Source: an uncultured bacterium (lineage in GTDB: Bacteria > Cyanobacteriota > Vampirovibrionia > Gastranaerophilales > Gastranaerophilaceae). From it: a stretch of 64,000 nt of DNA. A model generated the notes under the pieces. It was not told the origin of the DNA. It was given only the letters and a program-made list of their open reading frames with translations, and did not search any database. This document shows, piece by piece, positions 16,213 to 24,858 of the stretch; the first letter of the stretch is position 1, and the number at the start of each line of letters is the position of its first letter. The translations under genes and the position numbers were made by a program. The stretch spans positions 1 through 64,000 of the forward strand of contig CASFGU010000060.1 in the NCBI GenBank assembly GCA_949294395.1. Reading direction: 5' to 3'.

Positions 16213-16468
16213 GTATATTGTCTGTGAATATTGAGTGTGGTGGTGGGGGCAACAATGTGTTTTGGAGTTTTTGCTAAAGACTCCCTGATGCTTGCACCTT
16301 TTGTCATAAAACGGAATTTAATCACAAGTTTGTGCAGGAGAAACTAAATATTTCTGTGCGATTGACAAAAATTGTGAGTGAGCCTGTCCTTCCAAAGAGC
16401 AGCATATCTTAGAGAATTTTCAAAAGCCTTTCATTGATAAAATAAAAAAGTCATGCTAATTTAAACTT
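16213..16468. other. Non-coding gap before folP
   Basis: No gene supported. A small hairpin (ggagttttt..gactcc) lies near 16263. Just before folP, TGC-TAATTT ends six bases from the ATG, a weak extended -10 for a leaderless start. Confidence 0.35.
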
Positions 16469-17617
16469 ATGCACGATTTTGTTTTGAAAGAGATAATTAA
16501 TGCTGATTTGCGAGAAGAGCTTAAAAACATAGGCTTTGATAAGACTTATGTTGAAAAAGCGATTTCTAAATATGTTTATAAAAATATAAAAATTTTTGCG
16601 CTCTCAATTCCGCAGGCAAATATTCTGAAACAAACAGCTCTTTCTGTTGGTGCGGATTGTGCAACGCACCGTGAAACTATTACGGCCGGAGTAGAGAAAA
16701 CAGACTGTATTCTTGGCGGCAGCTTTTCTCAAATTGAAAAAATTGCGCAGAAACTAAAATTACAGCCTTTCGGCTTAAAAGAACTTGCGGGAAAGCTTGA
16801 AGAGTTTTTATCGCAACCTCAGTATAACAGAGCGCAGATAATGGGAATACTAAACCTTACAGACAATTCATTTTCAGACGGCGGTATGTATTCGACAGCA
16901 GAAAAAGCTTTTGCACACCTTCTTGAGATGGTTAACGACGGTGCTGATATGGTAGACATCGGTGCAGAATCCACAAAACCTTATTCGCAGGCGGTTCCTG
17001 CAAAAAAACAGCTTGAGAGGATTTTACCTGTGCTTGACCTTGTTAAAACTGAAGGCATAAACGTTCCTTTGAGTATTGACACAAGAAGCGCTGAGGTCGC
17101 CTCTGAATGTATAAAAAACGGGGCTTCGATTATAAATGATGTGTCCGGATTTGACTATGATGGGCAAATGGTAGACGTAATCGCCGAAAATCCCGCTGTT
17201 CAGGTGATAATCCAGCATTCGAAAGGAACTCCTGATGCAATGCAAAATAACCCTGTGTATTACAATTTAATGGACGAAATATATTTGAATTTGCGCCGGA
17301 AAGTTGAATTTGCAGTTTCAAAAGGAATACAAAAAGACAGAATTATTGTTGATCCGGGGATAGGGTTCGGCAAAACCCGTGCGCATAATTTTGAGATATT
17401 GAAAAGACTTGCGGAATTTAAAACTATCGGCTGCAGAGTGCTTCTGGGGCTTTCCAGAAAAAGCATGCTGAATATGCCGGAGGCCGATAATTTTACAAAA
17501 GATATTTACACAACCGCGCTTAATACGCTTGCGTTAGAGCATGGTGCAGATATTTTAAGGGTTCACAATGTAAAGATGCACAGATGTCTTCTGGATATAT
17601 TATGTGAAAAAGAGTAA
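16469..17617 (+). CDS. folP: Dihydropteroate synthase with N-terminal extension
   Basis: FolP joins p-aminobenzoate to dihydropterin pyrophosphate in folate synthesis. The DHPS barrel begins near residue 121 (MGILNLTDNSFSDGG) and shows DIGAESTKP, SIDTRS, IINDVSG, DPGIGFGKT and GLSRKSM. The first 120 residues are an extra domain with no clear match. It contains ILGGSFSQIEKIAQKLK, which resembles the pattern of extended FolP proteins in some other phyla. The start at 16469 is forced by in-frame stops and lacks a ribosome site. Confidence 0.92.
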   Translation: MHDFVLKEIINADLREELKNIGFDKTYVEKAISKYVYKNIKIFALSIPQANILKQTALSVGADCATHRETITAGVEKTDCILGGSFSQIEKIAQKLKLQPFGLKELAGKLEEFLSQPQYNRAQIMGILNLTDNSFSDGGMYSTAEKAFAHLLEMVNDGADMVDIGAESTKPYSQAVPAKKQLERILPVLDLVKTEGINVPLSIDTRSAEVASECIKNGASIINDVSGFDYDGQMVDVIAENPAVQVIIQHSKGTPDAMQNNPVYYNLMDEIYLNLRRKVEFAVSKGIQKDRIIVDPGIGFGKTRAHNFEILKRLAEFKTIGCRVLLGLSRKSMLNMPEADNFTKDIYTTALNTLALEHGADILRVHNVKMHRCLLDILCEKE

Positions 17618-17893
17618 TAATTTTTGTAAAAAGGCTTCACAAAAATACTTTTTTGCGGTTTAATATATAGATAAAAAGTGTCCGGACAATTTTCCGGCAG
17701 GTGCGCGGGAAAAGTGTATCTTCCGAAAATACAGTCAAAACAATGCAGGACAGGACGGAGTTTACTATGTTTTTTATGAATGTAAATATTTGTAAATAAA
17801 ATTTAAAATTCCGGCAAATTATGTCAAAAATAAATATGTTTTGTTTTTAAGTAAATAACAAACTTAGACAGAATAAAAAGTGAGGTGTAGAAT
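17618..17893. other. Non-coding gap before 17894
   Basis: About 275 bases without a supported gene. It contains a small ccgga/tccgg stem near 17680. A ten-codon frame with a CGGAG site (17767-17799) could be a leader peptide or chance. Confidence 0.3.
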
Positions 17894-18559
17894 ATGTCAG
17901 TAAATTCAGTAAACAGTGCAGACCACAGAAACAGAAATGCAGCAATCGGAGCCGGAGTTGGTCTTGTCGGCGGCGGTGCAGCAGGTTATTTCACAAAATC
18001 CATTTTGAATGAAGGTAATTTTTCAGATGAATTCGTTCACAAAGTAGCTGTTGCCCAAGCAGCTGATGACAATGCAAAAACAACTTTAAATCTTTCAAAG
18101 AAAATTTCTGAAATGGGTGATGACGCTTCCGTCAGCAAAATGAAAAAAGTTTTAACAAAATTATCTGAAGTAAATGAAGATGTACTTGGTCCAGATAAAG
18201 AAGCAGCTAAAAAGATTATCAAGGAAGGTTCCGATGATGAAATTAAAGGTTTGTTCGGTACTGTAAAATCAGCTGTGGAAACCGGCTATGAAGTATCTAA
18301 AAAGTTAGTGAGCGATTCACTTGAAGAAGTTTACGATAAAGCAGGCAAGAAATTTAAAGAATTGCCGCAGGATGCATCTGATGCAACTAAGAAATTCTTT
18401 GAAGCAGCTAAGAAAACTGCACGTAATATGAAGATTAAACCGGCAGCTATCTACGGCGGTGCAGCAGCAGTTGTTGCTGGGCTTGCAGGCTTCTTTGCAA
18501 CACCTAAAGCAAAACCTGCTGATGGTGCAGCTCATGCAGACAAAACAGCTAATGCTTAA
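17894..18559 (+). CDS. Hypothetical protein with glycine zipper and Ala-rich C-terminus
   Basis: A GAGG site precedes the ATG. The 221-residue protein opens MSVNSVNSADHRNRNAAIG, then a glycine zipper (GAGVGLVGGGAAGYF), then Lys/Glu-rich helices. It ends with an Ala-rich hydrophobic helix (AAIYGGAAAVVAGLAGFFA) and an Ala/Lys tail. The layout resembles the proteins at 14829 and 15667, which lie on the same strand around folP, so the three may be a diverged family. A strong terminator follows. Function unknown. Confidence 0.6.
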   Translation: MSVNSVNSADHRNRNAAIGAGVGLVGGGAAGYFTKSILNEGNFSDEFVHKVAVAQAADDNAKTTLNLSKKISEMGDDASVSKMKKVLTKLSEVNEDVLGPDKEAAKKIIKEGSDDEIKGLFGTVKSAVETGYEVSKKLVSDSLEEVYDKAGKKFKELPQDASDATKKFFEAAKKTARNMKIKPAAIYGGAAAVVAGLAGFFATPKAKPADGAAHADKTANA

Positions 18560-18580
18560 TTAATTATTTACAAATACCAG

Positions 18581-18612
18581 AAAACAGGAACAATTTTTGT
18601 TCCTGTTTTTTT
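18581..18612 (+). terminator. Rho-independent terminator
   Basis: aaaacaggaacaa pairs with ttgttcctgtttt and is followed by more T, just after the gene at 17894. It also faces the convergent pilin gene 2. Confidence 0.9.
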
Positions 18613-18667
18613 AATAAATAATTCAGTGTACTTTTTGTATAGTTAGACGGGTGGAAAATTCAGATTT

Positions 18668-19426
18668 TTAATAAAATACTTTCCACGGATAATCTTTAGG
18701 AATTTTCCACCCGTTTTGCATGATTATCATTGTGCAGAACGATTTCAATTCAGAGTCCACATAGCATCCTCGTGTTCCGTCTGTTTTAAGTTTTTCCTGA
18801 TTGCCGTCCCAGGTTGCAAAAAATGGTTCTAGTCCCTTGTTGTAACCATATTTCCACCCGCTGGAGTTATTAGTTGGTAGGTATTCAAACTTCCAGACAC
18901 ATTTTCCAACCATATCTTTATCGCTCCCTTGACATTTTTCAGGATTGCCGGGATAAAAATAAATATCCCTGAGAGAGGCGTTTCCCTGTGTACCAAGTTG
19001 GAAAGCACTGCCATCAGAGAGGTAGTATAAAAGCCGTCCGTCTTTATCAGATTTTCTTTTTAAAACTATAAAAGATGATAGATACTTGCTGAACCAACTG
19101 TCAATTTCGGATGTTGAAAGTATAGGATTACCCTCATCGTCAAGCTCAACTCCGCTTGCGTCAATGTACCAGTCTTTTTTGTCGCCGTATTTAACTTCTG
19201 CCAGTTTAATAGCCTGATTAAAAACCGTGTAGAATTTCTGCAGTCTTGTTTCTACAACGTGGTTTCTGTAGTTCTGAATGACTGCCGGCAGCGTCATGGC
19301 AGCAACTACACCGATAATTCCGAGTGTAATAAGAACTTCTGCCAGAGTAAACGCGTTCTTGTGAGAGCCCTTAAACATATCTGCGTGCGTAGCACCTTCT
19401 GCAAGTGTGAATGCTTTATCTTTCAT
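18668..19426 (-). CDS. Type IV pilin-like protein with duplicated prepilin leader, pair 2
   Basis: The AAGGAGG site fixes the start at 19426. The 252-residue protein begins MKDKAFTLAEGATHADM, then after nine more residues repeats the motif as NAFTLAEVLITLG. It thus carries two prepilin-like motifs 20 residues apart; the second, which is followed by the hydrophobic helix, should be the real cleavage site. The C-terminus (IIMQNGWKIPKDYPW) shares a tail motif with the pilins at 41511 and 37408. The gene is divergent from the XRE regulator at 19539. It is likely a minor pilin or pseudopilin. Confidence 0.85.
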   Translation of the reverse strand: MKDKAFTLAEGATHADMFKGSHKNAFTLAEVLITLGIIGVVAAMTLPAVIQNYRNHVVETRLQKFYTVFNQAIKLAEVKYGDKKDWYIDASGVELDDEGNPILSTSEIDSWFSKYLSSFIVLKRKSDKDGRLLYYLSDGSAFQLGTQGNASLRDIYFYPGNPEKCQGSDKDMVGKCVWKFEYLPTNNSSGWKYGYNKGLEPFFATWDGNQEKLKTDGTRGCYVDSELKSFCTMIIMQNGWKIPKDYPWKVFY

Positions 19427-19448
19427 AGAACCTCCTTATTTAAATATA

Positions 19449-19461
19449 AACTTTAAAAGTT
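19449..19461. promoter_or_regulatory. Secondary short palindrome in pilin 2 leader
   Basis: AACTT-taa-AAGTT lies in the untranslated leader of pilin gene 2. It shares the ACTTTTAAA-like core of the main operator next to it and could be a weaker second site. Confidence 0.4.
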
Positions 19462-19478
19462 AATTTGTCAATTATTAT

Positions 19479-19505
19479 ACTTTTAAATTTATTAAATTTA
19501 AAAGT
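19479..19505. promoter_or_regulatory. Perfect 12-bp inverted-repeat operator, pair 2
   Basis: ACTTTTAAATTT (19479-19490) and AAATTTAAAAGT (19494-19505) are perfectly complementary with a 3-base spacer. On the minus strand a TATAAT (19479-19474) abuts the repeat, so binding would cover the pilin promoter upstream of its -10 element. Confidence 0.7.
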
Positions 19506-19538
19506 AAATTATTGAAAAATTAGCTTAATGGAGGGGAT

Positions 19539-19859
19539 ATGGATCCGAAAAAAATAGTCGGGAGAAGAATTCAGGATTACAGAAAGGCTAAAAAAATGAC
19601 GCAGGAAACACTGGCAGAGCTTGTAGGGATTGATACAATAAGCCTCAGCAAGATTGAAACAGGACGGAACTACCCTACTGCAGAAAATCTGGAAAAAATT
19701 GCCGGCTTTCTCGGGGTTCAACTCTATGAGCTTTTTGTAAATGACGGTATTAAAACCAACGAAGAACTTCTTACGGAAATTAATGCCGGTATAGAGAAAC
19801 TTTCAAAGGACAATAAAAAACTGCATATTCTGGCAAGCACAGTAAAATCTCTGTTGTAG
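19539..19859 (+). CDS. XRE-family HTH regulator, long subtype (pair 2)
   Basis: The 106-residue protein has an N-terminal helix-turn-helix (MTQETLAELVGIDTISLSKIETG, residues 20-42), a LEKIAGFLGVQLYELF helix and a C-terminal helical extension (NEELLTEINAGIEKLSKDNKKL). The same extension is found in the regulator at 41057 (NDELLVEINTMLK). The gene is divergent from pilin 2, with a private operator in between. The extension may be the dimer or ligand part. It has a GGAGG site. Confidence 0.88.
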   Translation: MDPKKIVGRRIQDYRKAKKMTQETLAELVGIDTISLSKIETGRNYPTAENLEKIAGFLGVQLYELFVNDGIKTNEELLTEINAGIEKLSKDNKKLHILASTVKSLL

Positions 19860-19938
19860 AATAGCCTTATTCGTAGTTTGTACCTAACACACAGATATTG
19901 TCATGCAGAACTGGTTAGATAAGGTAAACTAAAATTTT

Positions 19939-19967
19939 GTCATCCTGAACTTGTTGCAGGATTTCTT
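19939..19967. repeat. GTCATCCTGAAC dispersed repeat
   Basis: ATCCTGAAC..TTGTTGCAGGAT forms a hairpin. The last part (ctgttgcaggatttctt) is repeated once more just downstream. Related copies lie at 2211 and 27053. Confidence 0.6.
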
Positions 19968-19989
19968 AATAAGACTGTTGCAGGATTTC

Positions 19990-20018
19990 TTGTCACAGAA
20001 TTTTCTTGGTGCAATAAT
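19990..20018 (+). promoter_or_regulatory. uvrA promoter, leaderless start
   Basis: TTGTCA (19990-19995), 17 bases, TGC-AATAAT (-10 at 20013-20018), six bases, then ATG at 20025. No ribosome site fits between. Confidence 0.7.
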
Positions 20019-20024
20019 ATAAGT

Positions 20025-22850
20025 ATGTTAGACAAGATTACGATTAAGGGTGCAAAAGAACATAACTTAAAAGATGTGTCACTGGAGATCCCGAAGAACG
20101 AACTGATTGTTTTTACGGGAGTTTCAGGTTCCGGCAAAAGTTCGCTGGCCTTTGACACAATATTTGCAGAAGGTCAGAGGCGCTATATTGAAAGTCTTTC
20201 AACTTATGCAAGACAGTTTCTGGGGCAGATGGATAAGCCTGATGTTGAATACATTGACGGGCTTTCGCCGGCAATTTCGATTGACCAGAAGTCCACCAGC
20301 AACAATCCGCGCTCAACTGTCGGTACCGTAACTGAAATTTATGACTATTTAAGGCTTCTTTATGCGCGGGCCGGCACTCCCTACTGCCCGAATTGCGGTG
20401 ATGAAATTAAACCGCAGTCCATTGACGAGATTGTAAACAGTATTCTGAAACTAGGCGAAGGTACAAAAATTCAGATACTTGCACCGATTGTCCGCGGCAA
20501 GAAAGGAGAGTTTCAGTCGACTTTTGAAGAACTGAGGCAAGAAGGTTTTGTGAGAGTAAAGGTTGACGATGAAATTTACAACCTTGACGAAGATGAGATT
20601 GAATTAAGCAAAACAAAGAAACACACAATTCACGTTGTAGTTGATAGAATTGTTGTTAAAGAGAGCGCTCAATCAAGAATTGCCGACAGTGTGCAGATTG
20701 CGCTTAAAAAAGCAGACGGCATCGTAATAATTGACGCTGTCGGGGATAAGGAAATTATTTACAGCGAAAAGCTTTCCTGCCCGAAGTGTAATTTGAGTTT
20801 TGAAGAACTTGCACCGAGGATATTTTCATTTAATGCTCCTTACGGCGCCTGTGAAAGATGTTCCGGTCTGGGGGCGGATTTTGTGATTGACCCGAATCTG
20901 GTTGTTCCCGACAGAACAAAATCCCTGAAAGACGGAGCTATATATCCGTGGTCAAAGACAAGTACAACTTATTATGAAGATGTTCTGCAATCTGTGAGCG
21001 AGCATTACGGAATAAATATGGAAACGCCGTTTGAGGATTTGCCGGAAGATCAGCAGCATATAATTCTTTACGGCGGAGATGATCTTGTAAAATTCCGCGT
21101 AATGAAATTTGGCACCCACAGGTATGAAACAAAATACCATAGGTTTTCCGGCGTAATTCCTTTTCTGGAAAAACGTTATAATGATTCGACTGCCGACTAC
21201 TGGCGTGAGGAAATTGAAAAATATATGATAACAACCCCCTGCCCTGCCTGCGGCGGTGCCAGACTGAAACCTTTTCCGCTTGCGGTAAGGATTAAAGGGA
21301 AAAATATTTATGAATTTACACTCCTTGCAATTACTGATGCTCTGGATTTTGTGAATGATTTATATCTTGAACTTGATGAATATAAATTGCAGATAGCCAA
21401 ACAAATCTTAGATGAAATAAGGGCGCGTTTAAGATTTTTGTGTGATGTAGGACTCGGGTACCTGAATCTTGCTCGAATGGCGGGAACCCTTTCCGGCGGC
21501 GAGGCTCAGAGAATAAGGCTTGCCACTCAAATAGGCAGCGGGCTTTCCGGTGTTTTGTATGTGCTGGATGAACCTTCAATCGGGCTTCACCAGCGCGACA
21601 ATGACAGGCTTATTAAAACTCTTATAAAGCTGCGCAATCTCGGAAATACCCTTATTGTTGTCGAACATGATGAAGATACAATGCGCAACGCGGATTATAT
21701 TGTAGACATCGGTCCGAAAGCCGGCATTAACGGCGGGAAGATTGTGGCTCAGGGAACGCTTGAGGATATAATTAACTGTAAATCGTCGATTACCGGCCAG
21801 TATCTGAGCGGCGCAAAGTTTATACCTGTTCCGGACAAAATCAGAGAAGGCAACGGGCATTTTCTGCATGTAAAAAATGCTCACCTCAATAACCTTAAAA
21901 ATATTGATGTTGACATTCCGCTCGGCAAAATTGTTGTTCTGACAGGCGTTTCCGGTTCGGGCAAGTCGACGCTTATGCAGGATTTGATTTACGAATACGC
22001 GCTCCACGTACTTCGCGGCAACAAGCCAAAACCGCAGGGGGTTGATTCAATTGAAGGGTTTGAAAATATAGATAAAATTATTGATATTGACCAATCGCCT
22101 ATAGGAAGAACTCCGCGCTCAAATCCGGCAACCTATACAGATTTATTCACTCATATAAGAGAACTTTTCTCAAAAACAAACGAGGCAAAAGTCAGAGGCT
22201 ATAAGCCGGGACGTTTCAGTTTTAACGTAAAAGGCGGGCGCTGTGAAGCCTGCAAAGGCGACGGCGTAAACAAGATAGAAATGAATTTTTTGTCGGATGT
22301 TTACGTAAAATGTCCGGTCTGCAAAGGAAAGCGTTACAACCGTGAAACGCTTGAAGTTAAATACAAGGGGAAAACTATTGCGGATGTACTTGATATGAGC
22401 GTAAAAGAAGCACTTGAGTTTTTTGAAAATATTCCTGCAATTAAGCATAAATTGAAAACGCTCTATGATGTCGGGCTGGATTATATAAAACTCGGTCAGA
22501 GCGCCACAACCCTTTCAGGCGGCGAGGCCCAGAGAATTAAGCTTGCCTCGGAATTAAATAAACGTGCAACAGGTAAAACATTGTATCTTCTGGATGAACC
22601 GTCTGTAGGTTTACACTGGGCTGATCTGGACAAATTGATTAAAATTATCCAGCAGCTTGCCGATCAAGGAAACACAATTCTTATAATTGAACACAATCTT
22701 GATTTGATAAAAGTTGCGGATTATATAATTGATTTAGGCCCTGAAGGCGGTGCCGCAGGCGGAGAAGTCGTTGCAACCGGTACGCCGAAAGAACTCATAC
22801 GTAATAAGAATTCAATCACCGGTCAGTACCTTAAAGGTGTAATTAATTAG
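20025..22850 (+). CDS. uvrA: Excinuclease ABC subunit A
   Basis: UvrA is the DNA-damage sensor of nucleotide excision repair; it loads UvrB. The 941-residue protein has two ABC ATPase modules with Walker A GVSGSGKSS (residue 32 on) and GVSGSGKST, and two LSGGEAQRI signatures. Zinc-binding pairs are CPNC, CPKC..CERC and the long-spaced CEAC..CPVC. Length and order are canonical. Transcription appears leaderless. It is not clustered with uvrB in this window. Confidence 0.98.
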   Translation: MLDKITIKGAKEHNLKDVSLEIPKNELIVFTGVSGSGKSSLAFDTIFAEGQRRYIESLSTYARQFLGQMDKPDVEYIDGLSPAISIDQKSTSNNPRSTVGTVTEIYDYLRLLYARAGTPYCPNCGDEIKPQSIDEIVNSILKLGEGTKIQILAPIVRGKKGEFQSTFEELRQEGFVRVKVDDEIYNLDEDEIELSKTKKHTIHVVVDRIVVKESAQSRIADSVQIALKKADGIVIIDAVGDKEIIYSEKLSCPKCNLSFEELAPRIFSFNAPYGACERCSGLGADFVIDPNLVVPDRTKSLKDGAIYPWSKTSTTYYEDVLQSVSEHYGINMETPFEDLPEDQQHIILYGGDDLVKFRVMKFGTHRYETKYHRFSGVIPFLEKRYNDSTADYWREEIEKYMITTPCPACGGARLKPFPLAVRIKGKNIYEFTLLAITDALDFVNDLYLELDEYKLQIAKQILDEIRARLRFLCDVGLGYLNLARMAGTLSGGEAQRIRLATQIGSGLSGVLYVLDEPSIGLHQRDNDRLIKTLIKLRNLGNTLIVVEHDEDTMRNADYIVDIGPKAGINGGKIVAQGTLEDIINCKSSITGQYLSGAKFIPVPDKIREGNGHFLHVKNAHLNNLKNIDVDIPLGKIVVLTGVSGSGKSTLMQDLIYEYALHVLRGNKPKPQGVDSIEGFENIDKIIDIDQSPIGRTPRSNPATYTDLFTHIRELFSKTNEAKVRGYKPGRFSFNVKGGRCEACKGDGVNKIEMNFLSDVYVKCPVCKGKRYNRETLEVKYKGKTIADVLDMSVKEALEFFENIPAIKHKLKTLYDVGLDYIKLGQSATTLSGGEAQRIKLASELNKRATGKTLYLLDEPSVGLHWADLDKLIKIIQQLADQGNTILIIEHNLDLIKVADYIIDLGPEGGAAGGEVVATGTPKELIRNKNSITGQYLKGVIN

Positions 22851-22869
22851 CCCTTAATGTACGGGGCAC

Positions 22870-22898
22870 TTGAACTTATAATGAAATTCTGATATAAT
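22870..22898 (+). promoter_or_regulatory. Promoter of the exported-paralog pair
   Basis: TTGAAC (22870-22875), 17 bases, TATAAT (22893-22898). The message has a normal leader with CAGGAG before the ATG at 22923. Confidence 0.7.
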
Positions 22899-22922
22899 AA
22901 GACTATAATCAGGAGATTCTGT

Positions 22923-23537
22923 ATGAAAAAAGTTCTATCATTTTTAATATTAATGTTATTTTTTGCATTCGGTCAGTGTGCTTTTGCTAAAAATGTGGCT
23001 GTAACGGCTCTGAGTGATTATGTCGGTACAAATCCACCGCAGGCAATGGCAGTTAAAGTCGGCAGCAATATTCAAGTTACCGACGATATAGTTCTCTTTC
23101 AGGGGTATGTAGTTAAAGGTAAAATCGTTGTTAACAAAAACGGAACCTTTGCCTTTATTCCATATAGTTTTATAAATTTCCATAATGAAGAAACAAAATT
23201 TGAACCGCAGGCTTACGGCACATTTGCGGGTATGGTGGTTAATAACAAAATTGTTGCGGCTCAATCTCCGTTGACTATTAAATCCGGTCAGGTATTTGCT
23301 CTGAATTTTACAGAAGTTCAGCCGAAACAACAGCAGCAAGCGCAAAATGTTTCCGGCTCGGCGTCTGATATAGTAAATGCTTCATTTACTCCAGCAACAG
23401 AAGAATCTCAGCGTCCGTTCAGCCGGTATTTGCCTGGGCTTCCGCTGACTGATTTGACTACTTTTGATTCCTGCAACCGTTACAATCCTGCTATGCCTTT
23501 AAACAGTATTTTGCGTTATAATGAATTTTTGAGATAA
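22923..23537 (+). CDS. Exported hypothetical protein, paralog of next gene
   Basis: A signal peptide ending GQCAFA precedes a domain with VTALSDYVGTNPPQAMAVKVG followed by a strand-rich block (QVTDDIVLFQGYVVKGKIVV). The next gene shows the same order (VEALSSFSTAQPPEFISLKA, then VTIPEGVIVKCRI). The C-terminal part is Gln-rich and then Pro/Asn-containing. The domain reads as a small beta fold that wraps a hydrophobic default value, but I do not recognise it. Probably periplasmic or surface-exposed. Confidence 0.6.
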   Translation: MKKVLSFLILMLFFAFGQCAFAKNVAVTALSDYVGTNPPQAMAVKVGSNIQVTDDIVLFQGYVVKGKIVVNKNGTFAFIPYSFINFHNEETKFEPQAYGTFAGMVVNNKIVAAQSPLTIKSGQVFALNFTEVQPKQQQQAQNVSGSASDIVNASFTPATEESQRPFSRYLPGLPLTDLTTFDSCNRYNPAMPLNSILRYNEFLR

Positions 23538-23575
23538 AATATTTAAGACGGGAGAGTAACTGTAGGAGTATGAAA

Positions 23576-24517
23576 ATGAAAAAGTTTTTCAAAGCAGGAA
23601 TATTAACTGTATTTTGTTTGTTATTTATTCAGCCGGTATTTTCCGCTGAGGTTTTAAAGGTAGAAGCACTAAGCAGTTTTTCAACTGCGCAGCCACCTGA
23701 ATTTATTTCTTTAAAGGCAATGAGTTCAGTTATGCTTGATGAAAATGTTACAATTCCGGAAGGCGTTATCGTAAAATGCCGTATAACAGATGTCAAAGCA
23801 CCGAAACGGCTTAAACGAAACGCGACATTTTCAGCAATTCCTGTCAGTTATATTGATGAACAAGGAAATGAAGTTAAGATTACAGAAGAATATATCGGAA
23901 AGTTCTCACCGAAATTTGAAATTGACAAAGGCGAAGTTGCAAAAAATGCAGCGCTTACTGTGGGTGATCATTTTGTAAAAGGCGTCAGTCTAGGGTATCA
24001 TGCTGTTGAGGGTGCTGTTAAAAATGAAGAAGGCAACAGATTCAAATCCTCAGCTGTTTCAATTTATGAAAATTCGATTTTTTCATACCTAAGCAAGGGT
24101 AGTGAACTTGAAATCCGGGAGCACGACCTGTTTTCTTTGAGGTTTAAAGACTATGACGGTGATGAGGATGAACCAGGTGAAGATGTTCAGTCTGCTGCCA
24201 CTGAAGGAGCAAATGAGTCGAAAACGTTAGAGCCGCAAAAAACTCAGGCTGTTGAGATAAAGCTAAATAATAATAAACGAGGAAAAGGTAAAAATATTAA
24301 AAAAGATAAAAAGGAAATAAAATCGTCAATTAAGGAAACAAAAACAGATGAACATGTCGTTCCGGCAGAAGAAACTTCTGCCGCAGAGGCAATGCCTGAT
24401 AATTTACCTGCAGAGAACATGCCGCAGACTAATTTAAAAAATTCAAATGAACCGGAAGTTCACTGGGTTCAGGAAGGTATTAAAGGCGAAACTCTAAAAT
24501 TCGGAAAAGAAGAATAG
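23576..24517 (+). CDS. Exported hypothetical protein, paralog of previous gene
   Basis: I choose the ATG at 23576, seven bases after AGGAG; the ATG at 23570 is too close to it. A signal peptide (MKKFFKAGILTVFCLLF..FSA) leads the same beta domain as the previous gene. A long Glu/Lys-rich tail (KRGKGKNIKKDKKEIKSSIK) that is probably disordered follows. The genes are 38 bases apart and form an operon. Function unknown. Confidence 0.6.
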   Translation: MKKFFKAGILTVFCLLFIQPVFSAEVLKVEALSSFSTAQPPEFISLKAMSSVMLDENVTIPEGVIVKCRITDVKAPKRLKRNATFSAIPVSYIDEQGNEVKITEEYIGKFSPKFEIDKGEVAKNAALTVGDHFVKGVSLGYHAVEGAVKNEEGNRFKSSAVSIYENSIFSYLSKGSELEIREHDLFSLRFKDYDGDEDEPGEDVQSAATEGANESKTLEPQKTQAVEIKLNNNKRGKGKNIKKDKKEIKSSIKETKTDEHVVPAEETSAAEAMPDNLPAENMPQTNLKNSNEPEVHWVQEGIKGETLKFGKEE

Positions 24518-24576
24518 TTATCTTCCATGCAACTTTTTTAGTATAAGCTAGAATGCTTCAGTCCGTGCTGTGCTCT

Positions 24577-24723
24577 TTAAACTTCAAGAGCTGCAATTTT
24601 TAATGAGCCGTTGCCTTCAAGAATGATTTCTGTTTCTTTTTCTGTATCCGATACAACAAGTCTGGTCTTTTTAGTATTATCATCTAAAAAACTTGTTATC
24701 TCTTTAATATTCAATTCACTCAC
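24577..24723 (-). CDS. Small acidic protein, 48 aa, GTG start
   Basis: AAAAGGAG precedes a GTG at 24723. The peptide reads MSELNIKEITSFLDDNTKK then a strand-like VVSDTEKETEIILEGNGS. The good ribosome site and the codon pattern argue for a real gene. It has no recognised domain. Confidence 0.5.
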   Translation of the reverse strand: MSELNIKEITSFLDDNTKKTRLVVSDTEKETEIILEGNGSLKIAALEV

Positions 24724-24804
24724 GCAATACACTCCTTTTATTATATGATAACAGATTTTCTGATTTTTTCAAGACTAAATCACGTCAAAATAAATTTTTG
24801 CTTT

Positions 24805-24837
24805 AAAAAAGACCAGCGTTCAAAACGCTGGTCTTTT
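24805..24837 (-). terminator. Terminator downstream of tsf
   Basis: aaaagaccagcgtt pairs with aacgctggtctttt (loop caa), 22 bases past the tsf stop. A T run follows on the minus strand. Confidence 0.9.
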
Positions 24838-24858
24838 GGGTTTTATTTATGGAAATGA

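Noticed and set aside
17767-17799. Ten-codon frame with a CGGAG site before the 17894 gene
   Set aside because: Too short to support; no attenuator stem follows it.
20107-22448. Several long frames antisense or out of frame within uvrA
   Set aside because: They are shadows of the uvrA coding pattern with Gln/Ser-rich or Phe-rich composition and no start signals.
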